Shown piece after piece: positions 14,361-19,530 of a stretch of DNA of 19,530 nucleotides. The DNA comes from JAYTUJ01 sp043744615 (GTDB lineage: Bacteria > Patescibacteriota > Minisyncoccia > Phycocordibacterales > CAIRYW01), in contig JAYTUJ010000047.1 in NCBI GenBank assembly GCA_043744615.1, positions 1-19,530 on the forward strand. Direction: 5' to 3'. How positions within the stretch are numbered: the first letter of the stretch is position 1; the number at the start of each line of letters is the position of its first letter. The position numbers and the translations under genes are program-made. Below the pieces are notes generated by a model, which saw only the letters and a list, made by a program, of their open reading frames with translations, ran no database searches and had not been told where the DNA came from.

Positions 14361-14885
14361 TTAGTCGATGATAAACCCATATTTTTTTGCGAGATATTCG
14401 TAGCAGAAAGCATATTTGGTTAACAAATCTTGCTTTAAGGCAAGATTTGCCCTAATAGCATTTTGATAATTAATCTCAACCTCACTCATTTTTGCTTGTG
14501 CATTAGGTAGGGCAGGGTCATATTCACCTTTACCCGCCATTTCGATTGCCTTTAATTCTGCCTGAGTATAAACAGGTGTTTCTTTAGCTGGAAGAGCTCC
14601 TAAGGATTTCATCTTCTCATAAAACGAAAGACAGGTTGAATTTAAATTATCATTAACAGGTGCTGTTAGATTTTTTACTGGAGAAGAAACCAGCTTAGTT
14701 GAAGTGTTAGGAATCTTAGTAACTCCTCGGACAGAATCTTCTGAAGTTGTCTCTGTAATTTTTACTTCAGTTTTGACTGAAGATTTCTGTCCAGCTTCAT
14801 ATGCCATATAACCAGTAGCACCAAGCACTGCTATACCAACAAGTATGGTTACCAGAATCGGTATTTGAATAAATCCTCGGTTCAT
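14361..14885 (-). CDS. Membrane-anchored extracytoplasmic protein, unknown function
   Basis: The product is 174 aa. A short basic start (MNRG) precedes one hydrophobic segment at about residues 5-28 (FIQIPILVTILVG onwards) and a Ser/Thr/Lys-rich linker. The C-terminal domain has two cysteines (in STCLSFYEK and YAFCYEYLAKKYG) and is mostly helical. The RGF-plus-hydrophobic start recalls type IV prepilin leaders, but the usual Glu5 is missing. A 10-bp inverted repeat (14424-14433 with 14440-14449) lies within the gene. A -10 box sits 6 nt before the ATG. No family is recognised. Confidence 0.65.
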   Translation of the reverse strand: MNRGFIQIPILVTILVGIAVLGATGYMAYEAGQKSSVKTEVKITETTSEDSVRGVTKIPNTSTKLVSSPVKNLTAPVNDNLNSTCLSFYEKMKSLGALPAKETPVYTQAELKAIEMAGKGEYDPALPNAQAKMSEVEINYQNAIRANLALKQDLLTKYAFCYEYLAKKYGFIID

Positions 14886-14891
14886 ATTATT

Positions 14892-14897
14892 ATTTTA
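14892..14897 (-). promoter_or_regulatory. -10 box of the membrane-anchored protein gene, leaderless type
   Basis: On the minus strand TAAAAT (14897-14892) is followed by six bases and the ATG at 14885. No clear -35 is visible. Confidence 0.45.
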
Positions 14898-15010
14898 ACT
14901 CAAATCTCTATACTTGAATAGTTGAGCCGTCTTATTTTAGTCATTTAAGTTTTGCTGATAATAAGTTGAGGAGAGGGTTCGACCCGAATCTCTCAGTACC
15001 CACCCCTGAA

Positions 15011-15046
15011 ATAAAAATAGCCCCGCAGAAGCGGGGCTATTTTTAT
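15011..15046. terminator. Intrinsic terminator after tRNA-Ser
   Basis: ATAAAAATAGCCCCGC (15011-15026) pairs perfectly over 16 bp with 15031-15046, loop AGAA. The stem is GC-rich with T-runs on both strands, so it can work in either direction. It begins 1 nt after the tRNA-Ser 3' end. Confidence 0.93.
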
Positions 15047-15047
15047 T

Positions 15048-15137
15048 TGGCGGAGAGGGAGAGATTCGAACTCTCGATACCCTTTCGGATATTCCAGTTT
15101 TCAAGACTGGTGCATTCAACCGCTCTGCCACCTCTCC
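15048..15137 (-). tRNA. tRNA-Ser (anticodon TGA)
   Basis: On the minus strand, acceptor GGAGAGG pairs with CCTCTCC. The anticodon stem CCAGT/ACTGG carries loop CTTGAAA (anticodon TGA). A long class II variable arm (ATATCC-GAAA-GGGTAT) and T-arm GAGAG/CTCTC follow. Discriminator G is followed by an encoded CCA, unlike the three other tRNA genes in the window. Confidence 0.96.
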
Positions 15138-15161
15138 ATTTGGGTGCTATATGCTAACTTT

Positions 15162-15176
15162 TGGCGACCTTCGCCA
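15162..15176. repeat. Small inverted repeat upstream of tRNA-Ser
   Basis: TGGCGA (15162-15167), CCT, TCGCCA (15171-15176). It lies between the divergent tRNA-Ser and ruvX genes; any role is unknown. Confidence 0.5.
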
Positions 15177-15213
15177 TACATACGCGGTCAAACCATAGTA
15201 TCAAAAAATGCGG

Positions 15214-15219
15214 TACAAT
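15214..15219 (+). promoter_or_regulatory. -10 box of ruvX, leaderless type
   Basis: TACAAT is followed by six bases and the ATG at 15226. The alternative ATG at 15208 would lie upstream of this box, so the box decides the start. Confidence 0.55.
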
Positions 15220-15225
15220 ACAAAC

Positions 15226-15639
15226 ATGAACTTATTAGCAATTGATTACGGCACAAAACGCATTGGTATTGCAACAGGGAGCACTCAAACCAACACAGCT
15301 TTTCCTCGTGCAGTTTTTGAAAATAATAAGAAAATAAAAGGTGAAAAAAGCGATTTAACTCCGGTTGCAAAACAAATTATTGATTTTGCTCAAGCCGAAG
15401 ATATTAAAACAATAATTATTGGTGAATCGAAAGATTTTTCGGGTCAAGAAAATGCAATTATGCCCGAGGTTCGCGAACTTACTTTGCTACTGACCGAAGC
15501 CGGCTTGAGTGTTTTGTTTGAACCTGAATATTTATCATCAGCCCAAGCCGAGCATTTGCAAGTAAAAAAAGAAATGCTCGATGCATCTGCCGCTGCGGTT
15601 ATTTTGCAAAGTTATTTTGATAAATTAAAAAAAGATTAA
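15226..15639 (+). CDS. ruvX: RuvX/YqgF-family pre-16S rRNA nuclease
   Basis: The product is 137 aa from ATG 15226. Members (YqgF) mature the 16S rRNA 5' end; the RNase H-like fold is shared with RuvC. MNLLAIDYGTKRIGIA gives the first catalytic Asp7 and the typical start; GESKDFSGQEN is the second strand motif; DASAAAVILQSY near the end gives Asp119. The usual DER-S/T-S segment is replaced by EPEYLSSAQA, a change I would expect to be tolerated because Glu is still present. It is divergent from tRNA-Ser and is followed 30 nt later by the tRNA-binding protein. Confidence 0.9.
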   Translation: MNLLAIDYGTKRIGIATGSTQTNTAFPRAVFENNKKIKGEKSDLTPVAKQIIDFAQAEDIKTIIIGESKDFSGQENAIMPEVRELTLLLTEAGLSVLFEPEYLSSAQAEHLQVKKEMLDASAAAVILQSYFDKLKKD

Positions 15640-15669
15640 ATATATAGTAATAAAAATAATTTAACTAAT

Positions 15670-15999
15670 ATGATTACATACGAAGATTTTAAAAAAGTAG
15701 AAATTAAAATTGGAAAAATTTTGAGTGCTGAAAAAATTCCTGAAACTGACAAACTATTAAAGCTCAGTGTTGATTTTAAAGAAGAAATTCCTCGACAAAT
15801 TATTTCTGGAATTTCTGCATACGTACCTGAACCTCAAAGTCTTGTTGGTAAGAAATGTTTTTTTGTTACAAACCTCGAGCCTCGAATGATAAAAGGATAC
15901 GAAAGTAATGGAATGCTTTTTGCAGCGGGTGGGGGAGAGATTCCTTTTTCTTTTATTTATGCAGACGATTCTCTTTCTGAAGGAACAATGGCAAGTTAG
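15670..15999 (+). CDS. tRNA-binding OB-fold protein (EMAP/Trbp111-like)
   Basis: The product is 109 aa and consists only of a tRNA-binding domain. VEIKIGKILSAEKIPETDKLLKLSVDF and RQIISGISAYV are the standard strands of the domain found at the C-terminus of MetRS and in Trbp111/CsaA; NLEPRMIKGYESNGMLFAA is the matching C-terminal part. Stand-alone versions dimerise and bind tRNA without strong specificity. In this lineage it may supply the missing tail of a MetRS encoded elsewhere; this is inference. It sits 30 nt after ruvX on the same strand. Confidence 0.9.
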   Translation: MITYEDFKKVEIKIGKILSAEKIPETDKLLKLSVDFKEEIPRQIISGISAYVPEPQSLVGKKCFFVTNLEPRMIKGYESNGMLFAAGGGEIPFSFIYADDSLSEGTMAS

Positions 16000-16052
16000 A
16001 CTTTGATTTAAACAATTTAAACATATTTTATTTTTAAGTGCGCATCTCTGTG

Positions 16053-16061
16053 TGATATAAT
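16053..16061 (+). promoter_or_regulatory. Extended -10 promoter of the pil operon, leaderless type
   Basis: TGA-TATAAT is followed by seven bases and the pilM ATG at 16069. A weak -35 (TTTAAG, 16033-16038) lies 17 nt upstream of the box. Confidence 0.65.
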
Positions 16062-16068
16062 AATAAGC

Positions 16069-17067
16069 ATGGTAAGCTCTTCGGCTTCATCGAAAGCTCA
16101 AAAAAATTCAAAAAAGTTTCTTGATTTTTTTCCGGCTCCTCAATTTTTAGAAATTCCTTTTACGGGGGTTTCTATTTCTTCTGATGCGGTTCGTTGTGTT
16201 GAAATCTTAAAAACAAAAAATGGTGCTGCATATAAACTTGGATCATACGGTGAAGAAAAAATCGATGTAGCAAAAAGGGGACATGAAGAAGAAATCAAAA
16301 GAGCATTAATTGTTCTTAAAAATAAATTCAAATTAAGATATATAAAAGCATCGCTTCCTGAAGACAAAGCTTTTTTGTTTAGAACTAAAGTTGCTGGTTC
16401 AACTGAAGAAGAAATTCGGTCAAATATTGAATTTACTCTTGAAGAAAACGTTCCTGTCAGTGGGTCAGATGCACTTTTTGATTTTCATATTATTAGTAAA
16501 GACAAAGCAACAAATATGCAAGAGGTTGCGGTGTCGGTATTTCCTCGACAAATTATTGAGCATTATATGGATTTATTTCATTCGTGTCAGTTGTATCCAA
16601 TTGGGTTTTTAATCGAAGCTTCGGCGTTTGCTCGAGCGATTGTTTCTCGACAAGATGACGGTGCATATATTTTAGTACACACTGACGAGGCTCGAACGAT
16701 GCTTGCGATTATCAGCGAACGATTTGTTCAGTTTTCTTCAACGGTCGATGTTTCTTCAAATAGTTTTTTAAATGCAGAAACAAAAGACAATGCCATTGAA
16801 ACTATTCGAGCAGAAATTGAGCGTCTGTACACATATTGGAAATCTCGAGATCAACAAAAAGATGATATCCAAAAAGTAATTTGTAGTGGAAAGGTTTTTA
16901 TGGAACCACACATTATACAAAAAATTGCAGAGCCATCGCGATTGGTTACTTCGCTTGCAAATGTGTGGGTAAATGTTTTGGATATAGAAGTTTCGACTCC
17001 GCCAATTGCTTTAACAGAATCATTTGGATACACAATTCCAATTGGTTTAGCGATTCCTAAAAATTAA
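16069..17067 (+). CDS. pilM: PilM-like type IV pilus assembly ATPase-fold protein
   Basis: The product is 332 aa. PilM is a cytoplasmic actin-like protein that binds the N-terminus of PilN under the inner membrane. After about 27 polar residues, the core starts at FTGVSISSDAVRCVEIL, the first phosphate-binding strand turn of this ASKHA group. IKASLPEDKAFLFRTKV and EIRSNIEFTLEENVPV are family landmarks, and AIISERFVQFSSTVDV marks the second half. It is slightly shorter than standard PilM. It opens an operon with pilN (3 nt), pilO (4 nt) and a fourth gene (1 nt). The pil ATPase and pilin genes are not in the window. Confidence 0.88.
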   Translation: MVSSSASSKAQKNSKKFLDFFPAPQFLEIPFTGVSISSDAVRCVEILKTKNGAAYKLGSYGEEKIDVAKRGHEEEIKRALIVLKNKFKLRYIKASLPEDKAFLFRTKVAGSTEEEIRSNIEFTLEENVPVSGSDALFDFHIISKDKATNMQEVAVSVFPRQIIEHYMDLFHSCQLYPIGFLIEASAFARAIVSRQDDGAYILVHTDEARTMLAIISERFVQFSSTVDVSSNSFLNAETKDNAIETIRAEIERLYTYWKSRDQQKDDIQKVICSGKVFMEPHIIQKIAEPSRLVTSLANVWVNVLDIEVSTPPIALTESFGYTIPIGLAIPKN

Positions 17068-17070
17068 TAT

Positions 17071-17607
17071 ATGTTTACACTTCTTCCCGAACAAGATCAA
17101 GTTAATTTAAAAAAAGAGTATACCCGAAGGCTTTTAATTGTTGCACTTTGTTTTTTTTCAGTCGCAATTATTATCTCGAGTGTTTTTTTATTGCCAACAT
17201 ATATTGCAAGTCGTATTACTGAACAGCAAATTAAATCAAAAAGGGATGAAGTAGCTACGTATGTTCAAAAAGAAGAAGAAAAGAAATTAACTGAAAAATT
17301 AGTTTCGTACAATACGCAAGCAACATTAATGACTCCCGCAGAGAATTCTTTTTATAAAGTGACACAACATATTATTTCATTAAAGTCAGAACAAATTACA
17401 ATAAATGATTTTTCTGTAACGTCTAATACTGACAATTCTACGATTATTATTTTAGGTCGCGCGCAAACTCGAAACTCTTTAAAAGAGTTTGCGCATCAAC
17501 TTGAAACCGACCCCTTGTTTTCTTCAGTTGATTTGCCGGTTTCAAGTTTGGCGAAAGATACCAACTTAAATTTTAGTATCGGTTTAAAATTAAAAGGATC
17601 TTTTTAA
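17071..17607 (+). CDS. pilN: PilN-like inner-membrane pilus protein
   Basis: The product is 178 aa. The short cytoplasmic start MFTLLPEQDQVNLKKEY is the part expected to bind PilM (PilN proteins begin with a related NLLP motif). A single membrane helix at about residues 23-46 is followed by a Lys/Glu-rich coiled-coil region and a small alpha/beta domain (ITINDFSVTS, TIIILGRAQTR). Size, topology and position between pilM and pilO all fit PilN. Confidence 0.82.
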   Translation: MFTLLPEQDQVNLKKEYTRRLLIVALCFFSVAIIISSVFLLPTYIASRITEQQIKSKRDEVATYVQKEEEKKLTEKLVSYNTQATLMTPAENSFYKVTQHIISLKSEQITINDFSVTSNTDNSTIIILGRAQTRNSLKEFAHQLETDPLFSSVDLPVSSLAKDTNLNFSIGLKLKGSF

Positions 17608-17611
17608 ATAT

Positions 17612-18202
17612 ATGAACCAACGAGCAATAAAATCAGCCTTAAACATTGTACTAACCTTTACGCTTTTGCTTGCGGGTGTGTATGCCTATGGACTTTTTGA
17701 GCTCGAAAGAAAAGCAGTCAATGTTGATGCAACATACAATGATGTGCTTGTTCAATTAAAAAAACAAGATGATTTGCAAGTGGCTCGAAACGTATTTCGT
17801 GAGACATCTTCAATCCGAAGTAACATCGACTCACGAATTATTGCTTACGAAGAAATTCCAGAATTTTTAGCGTCAATCGAAAAGCTCGCATCTTCTTCAA
17901 ATGTTTCGCGAAATATCACACAGGTAACAACAAGTGAAAAAGAAGAACTATCTGCGCTCGACAAACAATCACTTGATGTTAGTTTTTCAGCAACAGGAAG
18001 TTGGGATAATGTATTTCATTTTATTTCACTGATAGAAACATTGCCGTATAAAATAAATTTACGTACAGCTGACCTTGCACGACATACTGAAATAAAAACT
18101 ACTGAAAGCGGAACCGGAAAAGATAAAAAAGTAACACAAGAAGAAATAAAAAATTGGAGTGTCGACGTAGCTATTTCAGTAATTATTCATAAAAAAAAAT
18201 AA
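17612..18202 (+). CDS. pilO: PilO-like inner-membrane pilus protein
   Basis: The product is 196 aa. One membrane helix at about residues 9-27 (LNIVLTFTLLLAGVYAYGL) is followed by a coiled-coil stretch and a ferredoxin-like periplasmic domain (EEIPEFLASIEKLASSSNV; VSFSATGSWDNVFHFISLIETLPYKI), as in PilO, which pairs with PilN to align the pilus platform. An extra Lys/Thr/Gly-rich segment of about 20 residues interrupts the last strands. Start codon 4 nt after pilN stop. Confidence 0.82.
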   Translation: MNQRAIKSALNIVLTFTLLLAGVYAYGLFELERKAVNVDATYNDVLVQLKKQDDLQVARNVFRETSSIRSNIDSRIIAYEEIPEFLASIEKLASSSNVSRNITQVTTSEKEELSALDKQSLDVSFSATGSWDNVFHFISLIETLPYKINLRTADLARHTEIKTTESGTGKDKKVTQEEIKNWSVDVAISVIIHKKK

Positions 18203-18203
18203 T

Positions 18204-18530
18204 ATGAAACTCTCTTTTGAACCAATAAAAAAGTTCTTCGTATATCGACTCAAAACATATATTGTTTTTGGGGAAGACCCTTCGTTTGATTGGCAGCGAG
18301 TTCTTTTTATTTTTCTCCTGTTAACTATTATCGGAAGTTCGATTTCGGGGTTTATTTTCTTTTCACAAAAAGATTATAAATTTAGCAAAGATGAAATTGA
18401 CGCAATAAACTCAACATCTTCAGTTGTGATTAAAAAATTAAATTTTGTTAAACAACAGTACGACGTAAAAGAAGAAACTCATAAAAAATTGATTGAAGAG
18501 CCAATTATTGTGCCTGACCCGAGTTTGTAG
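18204..18530 (+). CDS. Small membrane protein, fourth gene of the pil operon
   Basis: The product is 108 aa. A cytoplasmic N-terminus of about 30 residues ending in FGEDPSFDWQRV is followed by one membrane helix (about 31-52) and a polar helical tail ending in a Pro/Glu-rich stretch. The ATG follows the pilO stop with a single base between, so it is certainly cotranscribed. It may take the place of the lipoprotein PilP or be specific to this lineage. No lipobox is present, so it is not a lipoprotein. The family is not recognised. Confidence 0.7.
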   Translation: MKLSFEPIKKFFVYRLKTYIVFGEDPSFDWQRVLFIFLLLTIIGSSISGFIFFSQKDYKFSKDEIDAINSTSSVVIKKLNFVKQQYDVKEETHKKLIEEPIIVPDPSL

Positions 18531-18545
18531 TATTGTCTGTGTTAT

Positions 18546-18617
18546 GCCCCTGTAGTTAAATGGATATAACTACGGACTTCTAAGCCGTTATTCGAGGTTC
18601 GATTCCTCGCGGGGGCA
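18546..18617 (+). tRNA. tRNA-Arg (anticodon TCT)
   Basis: Acceptor GCCCCTG pairs with CGGGGGC. The D-arm is GTTA/TAAC. The anticodon arm ACGGA/GCCGT, with an A-G mismatch next to the loop, carries loop CTTCTAA (anticodon TCT). The T-arm is CGAGG/CCTCG around TTCGATT. The discriminator is A and CCA is not encoded. It lies 15 nt after the pil operon, without a clear promoter of its own. Confidence 0.95.
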
Positions 18618-18642
18618 CAGCTAAGACTAGTATTTAAACTTC

Positions 18643-18651
18643 TGCTATACT
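18643..18651 (+). promoter_or_regulatory. Extended -10 promoter of the anchored surface protein, leaderless type
   Basis: TGC-TATACT is followed by seven bases and the ATG at 18659. No clear -35 is visible; the region upstream is the tRNA-Arg gene. Confidence 0.55.
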
Positions 18652-18658
18652 TTAAAAT

Positions 18659-19309
18659 ATGAAAAATAGACAAAAGGGATCTATCTTGTTGATTGTCGCT
18701 GGTGTTATTACTGTTTTGGTAATCGGTGGATTTTACACATATAATCACGTTGTAAATAAACCCTTACTAGTTGTCCAGCCACAGGTTCAAATAACTGCTA
18801 ATACACAAAGTACGACTACAACAAACTTATCCACTAAACCAAATGTCGTTACACCCATTGTTCAACACAAACTAAAAGCTACTACCTCTATTGTTTCTAC
18901 CAAGACCAACCAACCTTTAGTTGTAAAAGTGATAAGCCCAAATGGCGGGGAAACTATAAAAATGAATGAAACTATTCAAGTAAGATGGATTGCAAATAAA
19001 GTACTTTCTCCAAAAAATATATTTTTGATAACCACTAGCGGAGGCTCACTTACCGTAAATGCTTCAGCTACAACTACTACATACAGTTACCCCCTTACTA
19101 TAAAAAGCACTGGAGTGAGCAGTGATATTTTTTATGATGTTGAACCTGGTGCTTATAAGATGAATATCTCTTTATATGACGGCGTAGCTCCAACAGATAA
19201 AGATGGAAAAACTTGTTCAGAAAAGCTTAATCTATCCTGCAGTCCAGCAGATACTTTTGGTAAGCTTATTGTAGAAGATGAGAGTGATAATACTTTCACG
19301 ATTTCTTAA
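18659..19309 (+). CDS. Membrane-anchored surface protein with Kre9/KNH-like domain
   Basis: The product is 216 aa. A basic start (MKNRQKGS) and one hydrophobic segment at about residues 9-30 anchor the protein. A Thr/Gln/Val-rich linker spans about 35-80. The domain begins VKVISPNGGETIKMNETIQVRW, the hallmark of the Ser-Thr-rich/Kre9-KNH beta-sandwich that is common in surface proteins of Patescibacteria, and ends near KLIVEDESDNTFTI. Two Cys (KTCSEKLNLSC) could form a disulfide. The KGS-hydrophobic start recalls a prepilin leader, but there is no Glu5. It lies next to the pil genes; a pilus-associated role is inference. Confidence 0.75.
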   Translation: MKNRQKGSILLIVAGVITVLVIGGFYTYNHVVNKPLLVVQPQVQITANTQSTTTTNLSTKPNVVTPIVQHKLKATTSIVSTKTNQPLVVKVISPNGGETIKMNETIQVRWIANKVLSPKNIFLITTSGGSLTVNASATTTTYSYPLTIKSTGVSSDIFYDVEPGAYKMNISLYDGVAPTDKDGKTCSEKLNLSCSPADTFGKLIVEDESDNTFTIS

Positions 19310-19384
19310 AATTAAGAAACCTTAGGAGCATCCTTTATTAAGAAAAATAAAGAGACTTAGAAGTAAGTTAGGATATAGAAATCC

Positions 19385-19530
19385 ATGAAATCATACATAA
19401 ACCCTAAAGCAATGAGAGGAGCTCCGAGCAAAATACATGGTTCAGGATTGATTGCAAAAGAAACGATATTAAAAGGTGAAGTGATAGCGATCAAGGCGGG
19501 GCATATTCTTAATCTGGAGCAGCTCAAGAA
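19385..19530 (+). CDS. SET-domain protein, N-terminal part (runs off the window)
   Basis: From ATG 19385, 48 complete codons run to the right edge. The motif SKIHGSGLIAKETILKGEVI matches the opening strands of SET-domain lysine methyltransferases (usually xKGxGLFAxxxIxKGExI), where this part helps to bind SAM. The catalytic region (NHSC and Tyr) lies outside the window. Bacterial SET proteins are often acquired or chlamydia-like; their targets are mostly unknown. Confidence 0.75.
   Translation, partial: MKSYINPKAMRGAPSKIHGSGLIAKETILKGEVIAIKAGHILNLEQLK

Noticed and set aside
14937..15157. Frames of 63-64 codons on both strands near 15 kb
   Set aside because: They translate tRNA-Ser and its terminator. 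The tRNA structure is complete, so these are artefacts.
506..19309. TGA read as Gly or Trp (alternative code)
   Set aside because: All genes close normally with TAA or TAG without in-frame TGA, and Trp is encoded by TGG; only avoidance of TGA as a stop remains notable.
1..19530. Prophage, insertion sequence, transposase, integrase or CRISPR array
   Set aside because: No such protein or repeat array was seen on either strand.

Overview
The window looks like chromosomal DNA of a Patescibacteria/CPR bacterium, most likely of Parcubacteria type. The grounds are AT-rich genes, short protein versions, a PolA whose 3'-5' exonuclease region has shrunk, a very short DNA polymerase III delta-like protein, a pilM-pilN-pilO set, and tRNA genes of which three of four lack an encoded CCA. 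This assignment is inference from gene content; no rRNA is present.

Layout. 1-99: start of a truncated minus-strand gene. 180-2691: two consecutive cassettes, visibly richer in G+C than the rest. Each has a near-consensus promoter, a 200-290 nt structured leader, one exported or membrane protein of unknown function and a hairpin terminator. 2736-6644: housekeeping run tsaE, polA, holA-like. 6689-10413: tRNA-Lys, a DoxX-like membrane protein, a SpoU-type RNA methyltransferase, mutM (fpg), ruvA, rpsT, tRNA-Arg(GCG) and a membrane/PH-like protein. 10489-14885: an accessory pocket with a VOC protein, a DUF1801 protein, a Fic enzyme, a P-loop kinase-like protein, a putative HNH-like zinc protein and a membrane-anchored protein. 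15048-19530: tRNA-Ser, ruvX, a tRNA-binding OB-fold protein, the pilMNO operon with a fourth small gene, tRNA-Arg(TCT), an anchored surface protein and the start of a SET-domain gene.

Working together. tsaE, polA, holA-like, mutM, ruvA, ruvX and rpsT serve tRNA modification, replication, repair, RNA processing and translation. The pil genes encode the inner-membrane platform of a type IV pilus. The most unusual material is the pair of leader-bearing cassettes at the left end.

Two window-wide features stand out. At least eight genes have a -10 box only 6-7 nt before the ATG, which predicts leaderless mRNAs, the opposite of the two leader cassettes. None of the 24 complete genes ends in TGA (20 TAA, 4 TAG).
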